Assembly: GCA_009731425.1 (NCBI GenBank)
Contig: AP018794.1
Location: 2,549,960-2,613,959 of the forward strand
DNA length: 64,000 nucleotides
Source of the DNA: Lachnospiraceae bacterium KM106-2
Lineage (GTDB): Bacteria; Bacillota; Clostridia; Lachnospirales; Lachnospiraceae
Direction of reading: 5' to 3'
Under the pieces are notes generated by a model that made no database searches, was not told the DNA's origin, and saw nothing but the letters and a program-made list of their open reading frames with translations. Positions 17,867 through 26,557 of the stretch are shown here, one piece after another (position 1 is the first letter of the stretch; each line of letters opens with the position of its first letter). The position numbers and the translations under genes are program-made.

Positions 17867-17974
17867 TTATTCACACTCCGTTTTATTGGCTTTAGCTTTA
17901 TTATTGCCAGTTTTAACTTGTGTATTCCATAAAGTGTTTTCTTTATTCAAAAATACCAAATTTTCAACTTTCAT
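17867..17974 (-). CDS. 35-aa leader peptide in the antitoxin position
   Basis: An ATG at 17974, with AAGGG about 11 nt upstream, opens a 35-codon frame ([15 protein letters not shown]...KANKTECE). It stops at 17867-17869, one base before the GTG start of ndoA. The EndoAI antitoxin normally sits here at about 90 residues. This peptide is too short and shows no ribbon-helix-helix pattern. It could be a remnant, a new short antitoxin, or a coupling leader. Function unknown. Confidence 0.4.
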   Translation of the reverse strand: MKVENLVFLNKENTLWNTQVKTGNNKAKANKTECE

Positions 17975-18011
17975 TAATATAATATCCCTTAATTAGTTTG
18001 TTACCTTTAGA

Positions 18012-19223
18012 TTACCAATTACCTGCTTCAAAATGAAGGGACTTATCCTGACAGTTGTAGAAATCCATACTTCCTACTTGTTTGCCATGTCGATAAAATA
18101 CCCTCGGAACTCGCTTACTAATATCGCAAACAAATTCATAATTAAAGGAATAAGCCATCGCAGAGAGTTCTTCTACCGTAATGGTTTCATCACCATCTGT
18201 TCCTATAATGGTAACAACATCTCCAGCTTTAACATCCTCTATCTTTGTAACATCAACCATAAATTGATCCATGCAAATTCGACCTACAATTGGTACGGAC
18301 TGTCCATTGATCAAAACACGTCCTTTATTCGATAAAGCTCTAGGGTAACCATCTGCATAACCAACTGGAATCGTAGCCACTCTCATCGGATGCTCTGTAA
18401 TATAAGAACTACCATATCCGATACCCACTCCGGCATCAAGTTCTTTCACAAAGCTGATACATGACTTAATCTCCATGGCTGGTTTCAACGCTACACGTTC
18501 CTTCAACACTTCATCACTTGGGTATAAGCCATATGTAGTAATACCACTTCTTACCATGTCGAGATTTGCTTCTGGCAAATCCATGATTCCTGCACTATTA
18601 GATACGTGCTTGGTCTCCAAAGTAATTCCTTCATTTTGTAACTTATCAGCAAAATCTAGATAACGTGATAATTGTTTTCTACTAGATTCTTTATTTGTCA
18701 TATCTGCGCATGCAAAATGCGTAAACATTCCTGTGATCTCAATTCCTGGTAACTCATTTATTTTTTTAATAGTCTCAATACTAGCCTGAGTATCTTTGAA
18801 TCCAATTCGACTCATCCCAGTATCTAATTTAATATGGACTTTAGCTTTTGTATTCTGGCTAACAGCTACTTTAGAAAGTGCTTCGGCCATTTCATAATCA
18901 TACACAGTCTGAGTGATATCATACTGTAATAACTGTGGATATAATGGACTTGGAGTGTAACCTAAGATTAATATCGGTTTTTTCGTCGCATTTGCTCTTC
19001 GAAGCTCAATTGCTTCTTCAATAATTGCAACACCATACGCATCAACGATTCCATCTACTGTTTTTACAATCGCGACTGCACCATGACCATAGCCATCTGC
19101 TTTTACAATTGCCATTAATCTGGTATCTGCCTTTGTCAATTTCTTAAGATTCACTAAATTATCGTAGATTGCATCTAAATTAATATTTGCTTGTACTCTG
19201 TAGTAATTTTCCACTACTTTCAC
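18012..19223 (-). CDS. alr: Alanine racemase
   Basis: A 403-aa PLP enzyme that makes D-alanine for peptidoglycan. The PLP lysine is Lys41 in VKADGYGHG. The barrel shows KLDTGMSRIG and THFACAD, and the C-terminal beta domain has GYADGYPR and GRICMDQFMVDVT with the catalytic Tyr in GIGYGSSY. It starts with GTG at 19223; another GTG 9 nt later is possible. Somewhat longer than average at the C-terminus. Same strand as nnr and acpS upstream, probably one transcript. Confidence 0.96.
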   Translation of the reverse strand: MKVVENYYRVQANINLDAIYDNLVNLKKLTKADTRLMAIVKADGYGHGAVAIVKTVDGIVDAYGVAIIEEAIELRRANATKKPILILGYTPSPLYPQLLQYDITQTVYDYEMAEALSKVAVSQNTKAKVHIKLDTGMSRIGFKDTQASIETIKKINELPGIEITGMFTHFACADMTNKESSRKQLSRYLDFADKLQNEGITLETKHVSNSAGIMDLPEANLDMVRSGITTYGLYPSDEVLKERVALKPAMEIKSCISFVKELDAGVGIGYGSSYITEHPMRVATIPVGYADGYPRALSNKGRVLINGQSVPIVGRICMDQFMVDVTKIEDVKAGDVVTIIGTDGDETITVEELSAMAYSFNYEFVCDISKRVPRVFYRHGKQVGSMDFYNCQDKSLHFEAGNW

Positions 19224-19244
19224 TCTTCTTTCTTATCCAATCGT

Positions 19245-20765
19245 TTATTTCATTACAAATGGTATTGCATTAATAATATCACTCGCCATAAGCGAATAGG
19301 TTCCAACCTGTTCTCTGGCATGATCACCAGCCCGTCCATGTATGTATACACCTATACAGGCCGCTTCATTTGGAGTTAGTCCCTGCGCAACTAAGGCAGC
19401 GAGGATTCCGGTCAATACATCACCTGAACCGCCCGTAGACATTCCATTATTACCGCTGACATTTACGTACAGCTCTTTTCCATTTGATACTAATGTTCTA
19501 GCATCTTTTAATGCAAGCACAAATTCCTTATTATTTGTGACGCTCTGTGCAATTGATAACAGATTATCTTTCACATAAGCAGTATCACAATCCAATAAAC
19601 GAGACATTTCTTTTAAGTGCGGTGTCAGAATCACATTTCCAGGAAGATCAATTTTTCGTTTTCCCTGATCGTCTTCAAAAACATATTCCGAATGATGTGC
19701 CAGCATATTTATGCCATCTGCATCAATAATAACCGGAATTTTTGCGTTCTTTAAAACTAAATCTAACAAACAATCGGATGCCGCGCTGATACCAATTCCA
19801 GGCCCTATTACTATCGCCGTCGCCCACTCGATTTCTCTTACAATTCGATCTATTTCAATCTTGCTCTTTAAATTTGTAGGCTCATACGTTATAACAATAG
19901 CTTCAGGTAATTTTGTCTGAATCACAGAGCGATTATCTTCAACCGTAAGCACTTTTACAAGACCTGCACCAGTTCGATACGCAGCCATAGCACTTAGGTA
20001 ACATGCACCACTCATATTCTTCGTTCCTGCTATTACAAGAACTCGACCATAATCCCCTTTATTAGAACGGTTTTTTCTTTTTGGTAAGCGATTTAAATCA
20101 ACATCTTCAAATAGATAGGCATTTACATTGGCTTCTTGAAGTACTTCTTTGGGATAGCCAATATCGACAATCTCAAGTTCTCCCATGAATTCACAACCTG
20201 GATATAAAATCTGCCCCATCTTATAGTAGCCAAATGAGATCGTATAATCTGCCTGAATAGCAGTTCCTTCGACTTTTCCACAACTTGCGTTTATTCCGGA
20301 TGGAATATCCACCGAATATACCACATTATTGTTAGCATTGACCTCTAAGATCACTGTCTCAAAAGAACCTGTCACTTTTTTATTGAGACCGATTCCAAAG
20401 ATAGCATCTATTATTACATTATATTCTGATATCTTGGCATTGTTTATAACATTTATACCAACATTTTTAGCAATACGTAGTTGTTGTCTAAATGCGTCGC
20501 TACCGCGCTTTTCATCTCCGATAATATAGATATCGACATGGTTCCCCTGTAACATAAGTATCCTCGCTACAGCGATTCCATCTGCACCATTATTACCAGT
20601 TCCACATATAGCTAGTATACTATCCTTTTTAGAAATTTTCCTTAGCATATTATTGGAAACTGCTAATGCAGCTCTCTCCATTAAAACTAGACTTGGAATT
20701 CCAATTTTCTCTATTGTAAATTGATCGATTGCTTTCATTTGCTGACTATCAACAATATACTGCAT
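19245..20765 (-). CDS. nnr: Bifunctional NAD(P)HX epimerase/dehydratase
   Basis: A 506-aa two-domain repair enzyme. The N-terminal YjeF_N epimerase (about 1-215) has CGTGNNGADGIAVAR and VDIPSGI. The C-terminal ADP-dependent dehydratase (about 230-500) has GDYGRVLVIAG, YRTGAGLVKV, ILTPHLKEMSRLL and the GNNGMSTGGSGDVLTG loop with the catalytic Asp. It restores NADH/NADPH damaged by hydration. It lies 8 bp after acpS, with AAGGTAGG before the ATG. Confidence 0.95.
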   Translation of the reverse strand: MQYIVDSQQMKAIDQFTIEKIGIPSLVLMERAALAVSNNMLRKISKKDSILAICGTGNNGADGIAVARILMLQGNHVDIYIIGDEKRGSDAFRQQLRIAKNVGINVINNAKISEYNVIIDAIFGIGLNKKVTGSFETVILEVNANNNVVYSVDIPSGINASCGKVEGTAIQADYTISFGYYKMGQILYPGCEFMGELEIVDIGYPKEVLQEANVNAYLFEDVDLNRLPKRKNRSNKGDYGRVLVIAGTKNMSGACYLSAMAAYRTGAGLVKVLTVEDNRSVIQTKLPEAIVITYEPTNLKSKIEIDRIVREIEWATAIVIGPGIGISAASDCLLDLVLKNAKIPVIIDADGINMLAHHSEYVFEDDQGKRKIDLPGNVILTPHLKEMSRLLDCDTAYVKDNLLSIAQSVTNNKEFVLALKDARTLVSNGKELYVNVSGNNGMSTGGSGDVLTGILAALVAQGLTPNEAACIGVYIHGRAGDHAREQVGTYSLMASDIINAIPFVMK

Positions 20766-20773
20766 ATCCTTGC

Positions 20774-21139
20774 CTACCTTTCGGACTCACCAACTACAAA
20801 TGCACTTGCGTACTCCTTTGTATTTGTGATAGAAACATGAATACGCCCAATTGCCAGTGACTTCGCCATTTCTTTGGCTTTCCCGTACAATTGAACGTAT
20901 GGTTTACCTTCTTGGTTTCTTAATACCTCAATATCAACTGGACCAATTGTTCCAAATCCAGTTCCAAACATCTTAACTACTGCTTCTTTTACCGCAAAAT
21001 TTCCCGCAGCCTTCTTTTTATCAATCTGAATGAGTTCAATTTCTTTCTCGGTAAAGCATCGTTTTAAAAAATGCTCTCTATTGCAGGCATTTACCACACG
21101 CTCTACTTCTATCAAATCAGTTCCAATACCAATAATCAA
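20774..21139 (-). CDS. acpS: Holo-[acyl-carrier-protein] synthase
   Basis: A 121-aa phosphopantetheinyl transferase: metal-binding Asp in GIGTDLIEVER at the N-terminus, then KKAAGNFAVKEAVVKMFGTG and HVSITNT. It loads the 4'-phosphopantetheine arm onto ACP for fatty-acid synthesis. The start codon is TTG at 21139, with AGGAG 8 nt upstream; no ATG gives the conserved N-terminus. Followed closely by nnr. Confidence 0.96.
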   Translation of the reverse strand: MIIGIGTDLIEVERVVNACNREHFLKRCFTEKEIELIQIDKKKAAGNFAVKEAVVKMFGTGFGTIGPVDIEVLRNQEGKPYVQLYGKAKEMAKSLAIGRIHVSITNTKEYASAFVVGESER

Positions 21140-21150
21140 TATCTTATCTC

Positions 21151-21771
21151 CTACTTATCCGATGCACCAATGTGTTCATCAAAATAATCAATTACCTCGG
21201 GTCCTAATAGATCATGCATATATGAATAAATCGATGAATTTACTGCTTCCATATCTTGTTTGCGTATCAACTGATTCTTTAACTCAGTTCGAACTTTCTC
21301 AACCCAAACAGAAATTTCGTCAATGTGTTTCCGATTGTGACTTAAATCGTGATAGCATACTTTCATGCTTTCCACTAATAATCGTTCATTTACTTGCTTA
21401 ATCTTAAATGGCATCTGAATCAGCTCATCTTCACCATTATTAACTTTGGAGTTAATCTCCTCGATTAAATCTTTGCTCTTACTTTGCTTTTTCTGACGTA
21501 ATGTCTCTCTGTCATCGACACGCTCATTCATATTATCAACGATTTCAATCATCAGCTTCTTTTTCAGCTTTTTCATATCCTTAATATCATTTACAAGCTT
21601 CCCCTGTTGTTTTAACAGATCATCCAACTGTCGTTCAAGCTTTTTAATAGCTGGTGTTTTCTTCTCTTCTGGAAATAATTCATGCCATCTTTGATCTAGT
21701 ACTAATATCGGAACATTCTTGTAACCAATCAGTTCCGCATAGTTTATCTCTTGTGCTTTTTTTCTTCCCAT
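21151..21771 (-). CDS. Coiled-coil protein of unknown function between rex and acpS
   Basis: A 206-aa soluble protein starting MGRKKAQEINYAELIGYKNV, with a long heptad-like region rich in Lys, Leu, Glu and Asp (about residues 40-120) and a helical C-terminus. No enzyme motif is visible. AAAGGGG precedes the ATG at 21771. Position between rex and acpS on the same strand suggests cotranscription. No function can be assigned. Confidence 0.75.
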   Translation of the reverse strand: MGRKKAQEINYAELIGYKNVPILVLDQRWHELFPEEKKTPAIKKLERQLDDLLKQQGKLVNDIKDMKKLKKKLMIEIVDNMNERVDDRETLRQKKQSKSKDLIEEINSKVNNGEDELIQMPFKIKQVNERLLVESMKVCYHDLSHNRKHIDEISVWVEKVRTELKNQLIRKQDMEAVNSSIYSYMHDLLGPEVIDYFDEHIGASDK

Positions 21772-21807
21772 ATTAACCCCTTTTTGTTACCTCATAGAAG
21801 TTACTAA

Positions 21808-22461
21808 TTATTTATCTGTGTCTTCGCTTTCTTCGTCCATTACTTTTAAATTATAAGATAAGCGCATCAAACTTTCTGCTAAGTGTACATTCTCCACTTT
21901 TATCTCTTTTGGCAAATTCAAATCAACTGGCGCAAAGTTCCAAATTGCTCTCACACCACATTTAACAAGATCTGCAGCCACTTTAGGTGCTTGCATTCTT
22001 GGAATTGTCAATGCCGCGATATCTACTCGATTACTTTTAATGAAATCCTCTAATTCATCGATCATGTGAACTTCAATTCCTCGAATAGATAATCCGATTA
22101 ATCTAGGGTTTACATCGAAGATTCCTTTGATTACGAACCCTCTTCTTTCAAAATCAGTATAGTTCGCTAATGCCTGTCCTAAGTTTCCGGCACCAATGAT
22201 AATTACATTGTATTTCTTGTCAAGTCCTAATATCTTACCGATTTCAGTATATAAATACTCAACATTATAGCCATAACCCTGTTGTCCAAATCCACCGAAA
22301 TTATTTAAATCTTGGCGAATCTGTGACGCTGTTACCTGCATCTTTTCACTTAACTCTTTTGAGGATATTCGAACTACATCATTTTCTAAAAGTTCTCCTA
22401 GGTATCTATAGTATCGTGGCAAACGTTTAATTACCGCTGATGATATTCCCTTTTCAGTCAA
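21808..22461 (-). CDS. rex: Redox-sensing transcriptional repressor Rex
   Basis: A 217-aa repressor: winged helix with VIKRLPRYYRYLGEL and VTASQIRQDLNNFGGFGQQGYGY, then the NAD(H)-binding Rossmann fold with IIIGAGNLGQAL. It senses the NADH/NAD+ ratio and controls fermentation genes. The start is a TTG at 22461, because AAGGAGG lies 7-8 nt before it and this gives the usual N-terminus; an ATG 27 nt upstream has no ribosome site. Confidence 0.96.
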   Translation of the reverse strand: MTEKGISSAVIKRLPRYYRYLGELLENDVVRISSKELSEKMQVTASQIRQDLNNFGGFGQQGYGYNVEYLYTEIGKILGLDKKYNVIIIGAGNLGQALANYTDFERRGFVIKGIFDVNPRLIGLSIRGIEVHMIDELEDFIKSNRVDIAALTIPRMQAPKVAADLVKCGVRAIWNFAPVDLNLPKEIKVENVHLAESLMRLSYNLKVMDEESEDTDK

Positions 22462-22657
22462 ACTTTCTTCCTCCTTACATATAAGCATATATCATATATT
22501 ATAGTAAACTATGCAATTAATGTCAATTTAAACACTTACAAACCGTCTCTTTTACTAGTATGCACAACTTAATATAACATTTTTCCTCATGTTTGCAGAT
22601 TTTTTTCTTTTATGATAAGATTACCTTTAGTAATTTGCACGAAAGGACTCACATATT

Positions 22658-24583
22658 ATGATATTAGCTTGTAATAACATTTCAAAAAGCTTTGGAACTA
22701 ATGAAATTTTAAAAAATGTTTCATTTCATATTAATGAGCGAGAAAAAGCAGCTATCGTAGGAATCAATGGTGCCGGTAAATCCACCTTGCTGAAGATCAT
22801 CATGGGAGAAAACTCCACCGATCATGGCGAAGTCATTCTATCAAAAGGTGCCTCCATGGGTTATCTGGCACAGCATCAGGAATTAGATACAGACCGTACG
22901 ATTTATGAAGAAATGCTGGAAGTCAAAAAAGATATCATTGAACTCGATCAACGTATCCACCAATTAGAAGATGATATGAAACTTGTAGAAGGTAAAGAAT
23001 TAGAGCAGATGCTCTCTACTTATACAAGACTCTCTCATGAGTTTGAACTTAAAAATGGCTATGCCTATAAAAGCGAAATAGTCGGTGTCTTAAAAGGACT
23101 TGGTTTTTCAGAAAACGATTTCACCAAACAGACCAAGACATTATCTGGAGGTCAAAAGACTCGAGTATCTCTTGGTAAACTTCTCTTATCCACACCTGAT
23201 ATTATTTTACTTGATGAACCGACAAACCATCTTGATATGGATTCCATCGCTTGGTTGGAAACCTATTTATTAAATTATAAAGGTGCTGTTGTAATCGTTG
23301 CCCATGATCGCTACTTTTTAGATCGAGTGGTAACCAAAGTGGTTGAATTAGATAATGGAAAAGCAACTACCTTCCAAGGAAACTACAGCGACTATGCTTC
23401 TAAGAAAACAATGTTACGAGAAGCAGAATTAAAACAATACATGAATCAACAACGCGAGATCAAACACCAGGAAGAAGTCATTACAAAACTCAGAAGCTTT
23501 AACCGCGAGAAATCTATTAAACGTGCGGAAAGCCGTGAGAAGATGCTTGATAAGATCGATCGTATCGATAAACCGATCACAACAGAAGCTACTATGAACA
23601 TTCGTTTAGAACCACATATCGTAAGTGGTAATGATGTTCTAAAAGTTGAGGATTTGAGTAAGAGTTTCGGCGAAAAACATCTCTTTTCTAATATCAACTT
23701 TGATATCTCCCGCGAAGAACGTGTAGCCATTATTGGAAAAAACGGTACTGGTAAAACAACTATTTTAAAAATTATCAATCAGATCATCGAACCGGATACC
23801 GGTACGATCACACTGGGATCTAAAGTTAAGATCGGTTACTATGATCAGGAACATCATGTATTGAATATGGAGAAAACGCTATTCGATGAACTTCAGGATG
23901 CTTATCCTAATTTAGATAATACAAGAATCCGTAATGTATTAGCCGCATTTTTATTTACCGGCGATGACGTATTCAAACGGATCAAAGACTTAAGTGGTGG
24001 GGAACGTGGTCGTGTATCTCTTGCAAAATTAATGCTTTCCGAAGCAAACTTCATTATTCTCGATGAGCCTACCAACCATCTTGATATCACGAGTAAAGAA
24101 ATCTTAGAAAATGCATTAAATAACTATACGGGAACTGTTCTTTATGTTTCCCATGATCGTTATTTTATCAATAAGACAGCAACTCGAATTTTAGATCTAA
24201 CTCATCATCAAGTTCTAAACTATATAGGAAACTACGATTATTATGTAGAGAAAAAAGATGATGTTGAGAGAGCAAACCTAGCAAATGATTCCATTCCGGT
24301 TGCAGCTACTGTTTCTGATACTGGAAAAGCTGCCGACGGAGCAATGGACTGGAAACAGCAAAAAGAAGAACAAGCTCGTCTTCGTAAGAGACAAAATCAG
24401 CTAAAGAAATGTGAAGAAGAGATTGCTTCTCTTGAAACAAGAAATGAAGAAATTGATGAACTTCTTGCCAAAGAAGAAATCTACACAAATGTAGCGGAAT
24501 TAGTTAAATTAAATGATGAAAAGAAAAAGATTGAAGATCGATTAGAAGAACTCATGGTTCTCTGGGAAGATCTTGCAGACTAA
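22658..24583 (+). CDS. ABC-F family ATPase (translation factor type)
   Basis: A 641-aa protein with two ABC domains and no membrane span. Walker A motifs are GINGAGKS (near residue 36) and GKNGTGKT (near 360), each followed by LSGGQ/LSGGE signatures and LLDEPTNHLD/ILDEPTNHLD Walker B. The linker between them is the charged P-site tRNA interaction motif (LREAELKQYMNQQREIKHQEE). A C-terminal coiled coil (about 565-641) completes the Uup/YdiF layout. ABC-F proteins act on ribosomes, some giving antibiotic protection; this one looks like a housekeeping type. Divergent from rex. Confidence 0.93.
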   Translation: MILACNNISKSFGTNEILKNVSFHINEREKAAIVGINGAGKSTLLKIIMGENSTDHGEVILSKGASMGYLAQHQELDTDRTIYEEMLEVKKDIIELDQRIHQLEDDMKLVEGKELEQMLSTYTRLSHEFELKNGYAYKSEIVGVLKGLGFSENDFTKQTKTLSGGQKTRVSLGKLLLSTPDIILLDEPTNHLDMDSIAWLETYLLNYKGAVVIVAHDRYFLDRVVTKVVELDNGKATTFQGNYSDYASKKTMLREAELKQYMNQQREIKHQEEVITKLRSFNREKSIKRAESREKMLDKIDRIDKPITTEATMNIRLEPHIVSGNDVLKVEDLSKSFGEKHLFSNINFDISREERVAIIGKNGTGKTTILKIINQIIEPDTGTITLGSKVKIGYYDQEHHVLNMEKTLFDELQDAYPNLDNTRIRNVLAAFLFTGDDVFKRIKDLSGGERGRVSLAKLMLSEANFIILDEPTNHLDITSKEILENALNNYTGTVLYVSHDRYFINKTATRILDLTHHQVLNYIGNYDYYVEKKDDVERANLANDSIPVAATVSDTGKAADGAMDWKQQKEEQARLRKRQNQLKKCEEEIASLETRNEEIDELLAKEEIYTNVAELVKLNDEKKKIEDRLEELMVLWEDLAD

Positions 24584-24592
24584 ATAGATTTC

Positions 24593-24638
24593 AAAAAAAG
24601 AAAGTGTACTCTATTTTATTAGGTACACTTTCTTTTTT
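24593..24638 (+). terminator. Terminator of the ABC-F gene
   Basis: AAAGAAAGTGTAC (left arm ending 24609) and GTACACTTTCTTTTTT (24623-24638) form a long stem ending in a T-run. Confidence 0.9.
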
Positions 24639-24830
24639 CTTTTTTATCTACTATCCAACAAAAGCTCTTTTATTACGTCATAGGTATTTTTTTTGTGATC
24701 CTTCATAAAATTACATTATAAAGCATTCTGGTGATATGTCAAGAGATATTTAGAAAAGATTTTGATAGGTATTTCTTAAAAAAGGGCGCACTTCACCATC
24801 GCTCATAAATCAGTTTTTTGAAAATGAGCG

Positions 24831-26132
24831 TTATTCAGATTCTTTATTGAGTTCGGCATCCAATTTTTCGCCGGTGTACAGTTGGTTTTTGACCAGCAAA
24901 CCAAAAACGAGTCGTACGAATTTACGAGATGTAAGCGCGAGTGCTCTTTTGTGCTGATGCTTTGTTACCTCAGCATATTTCTTTGCATAGAATGCAGCAT
25001 ATTCAGGCATGTGCCTTCTGACGCTGTTTGAAGCTTCTCCGAGATAATAACGGAGATATGTATTACCTGCTTTTGATATATGGTTATCTTCTGAAATGAA
25101 GTCACCAGAATCGTTTTTTAGCCAGGTCAATCCAGCATATTTAGCTAATGCATCAGAAGAATGAAAAGCTGTTATATCGCCAATTTCGGACAGTATACCA
25201 GCAGCCCACACAGGGCCAATACCTGGAATGGACTTGAGAATGGTAAAGGCATTTGGATTCATTCCTTTAATACATTTCTCAATTGCCTGATCAATCAGCT
25301 TCATTTCATTCTGGTAGGTCTGGATACAGTTGAATGAGCTTGCTAAAGAAACATTTAATGGCTCATACATGCATTTATCTAATCGATAAGAATCTCTGGC
25401 AGCCTTTTTAAGCAAATCAGAGGTCTTAGATATATCTGCGATACGATTTCTACTTTTTTTAGCTAGAAATTCAAGCAGCTCCTCTTCTGGTGTGTCAATG
25501 ATTTCCTGAAGAGACAGAAACTCAGTAAGTACTGCGGACGAAGTGGAACCATATAGATTGCTGAATGGTTGTTCGTCACCATCTAAAAGCTGAAGTTCAC
25601 TAAATTTCAGGTAAAGGTTAGACACCATATATGTCTTTTCACGGGTGATGCATTCTGCAAGATGGAGCCGGTGCCTTGTTAAACGCTTTAATGCGAGATA
25701 CTGGCTGCCATGCCATGGTTCACATTTCTTTGTACGTCCAACTCTGGCAAAATCAGCAATGAGATAAGCATCCTTTGCATCAGTTTTGTCCATGCCAACA
25801 AAGGTTTTTCTGTAGTTGGCAGTCATCTTTGGATTGAGGCAGTACACATAAGGTTTGTAAGGCATCAGAAGTTCACAGGAAGATAAAAAGTTAGCTATAT
25901 GAATGCTATAAACAGATGTGGACTCTAATGCAACAATAATGGTATTGAGGTCAGGATGTTTTCGCATACATTCTGAGATTAATTCAGCAAGCATGTCAGC
26001 TCCCGGCTGATTATTGCTGAAGGAAGAAGCAATATATTTATTTTCGTCAAAATCCATTGCATAAACAACATTGGATTTGGAACTTACATCAATACCGACA
26101 AATAAAGTGGATATGTAATTGATCTTAATCAT
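24831..26132 (-). CDS. IS110-family transposase (DEDD recombinase)
   Basis: A 433-aa transposase. The N-terminal RuvC-like DEDD domain has VGIDVSSKSN (first Asp), VALESTS (Glu) and GMDKTDAKDAYLIADFAR (last acidic pair). The C-terminal Transposase_20 domain has SIPGIGPVWAAGILSEIGDITAFHSSDALAKYAGLTW and SKAGNTYLRYYLGEAS. Recent work shows such recombinases are guided by an element-encoded bridge RNA. AAAGGAG sits upstream of the ATG. The frame is intact, so the element may be active. Confidence 0.95.
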   Translation of the reverse strand: MIKINYISTLFVGIDVSSKSNVVYAMDFDENKYIASSFSNNQPGADMLAELISECMRKHPDLNTIIVALESTSVYSIHIANFLSSCELLMPYKPYVYCLNPKMTANYRKTFVGMDKTDAKDAYLIADFARVGRTKKCEPWHGSQYLALKRLTRHRLHLAECITREKTYMVSNLYLKFSELQLLDGDEQPFSNLYGSTSSAVLTEFLSLQEIIDTPEEELLEFLAKKSRNRIADISKTSDLLKKAARDSYRLDKCMYEPLNVSLASSFNCIQTYQNEMKLIDQAIEKCIKGMNPNAFTILKSIPGIGPVWAAGILSEIGDITAFHSSDALAKYAGLTWLKNDSGDFISEDNHISKAGNTYLRYYLGEASNSVRRHMPEYAAFYAKKYAEVTKHQHKRALALTSRKFVRLVFGLLVKNQLYTGEKLDAELNKESE

Positions 26133-26400
26133 GATATCACGCTCCTTTCTGATCTGAATTTGTGAAGCCTAAAGAAGAAGGTTTATCCTGTATATCATAC
26201 AGTGACCGCAACCTCGCGTAATGAGCATTCACCGAGCCAGCATTTTTTGCTGGTGCTAACGGCTTGGGATGCAACTTCTGTGTAAGCGGAATGTGCTGTA
26301 TGAGCCAGGCTGCAAGCTTTCTGAGCAGTCTCGGACTAAGCCGGCTGAAAGGAGGAAAAGCAGTGCCTTCGGACATCAGACTCTGCTGATATCATATCAC
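26133..26400 (-). ncRNA. Candidate IS110 bridge RNA in the element's left end
   Basis: The 5' flank of the transposase is GC-richer than its surroundings and full of potential stems. CCAGCA (26237-26242) pairs with TGCTGG (26248-26253), enclosed by CCGAGCC and GGCTTGG. ATCAG and CTGAT flank the CTCTGC region near 26380. In the IS110 group the bridge RNA with target- and donor-binding loops is encoded exactly here. The reading frames in this stretch have no coding character. The RNA limits and loops are not resolved. Confidence 0.55.
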
Positions 26401-26499
26401 AGGATTAATACTATTGAAAATGTAACTATTAATTATATAGATGGAAATAGGATGAGGGGAGTTCCTCTTAGATGACCTTACATCTATATCATAAAAAAG

Positions 26500-26540
26500 A
26501 ATAAGTTTATAAGCTGATTTATCTTGCTTACAAACTTATT
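26500..26540 (+). other. Hairpin just upstream of the secreted-protein gene
   Basis: AATAAGTTTATAAGC (26500-26514) and GCTTACAAACTTATT (26526-26540) pair with one mismatch. It ends 8 nt before GAGGAGG of the next gene. Could be an operator or a leader structure. Confidence 0.45.
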
Positions 26541-26557
26541 ATACGAGGAGGATTATT

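Larger units (their letters stand above)
24780..26470 (-). mobile_element. IS110-family insertion element (ends approximate)
   Basis: It contains the IS110 transposase gene, a long structured non-coding end upstream of it, and a short end downstream. No terminal inverted repeats or target duplications were seen, as expected for IS110, so the ends are estimated. Near the downstream end CGCTCAT (24800-24806) and ATGAGCG (24824-24830) form a hairpin right after the transposase stop. The element lies between the ABC-F terminator and the secreted-protein gene at 26558 and breaks no recognised gene. Confidence 0.8.

Noticed and set aside
26137-26475. Open frames on both strands (79 and 68 codons) in the IS110 end
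   Set aside because: They overlap each other on opposite strands, have no ribosome site, and lie in the structured non-coding end of the element; better explained as bridge-RNA DNA.
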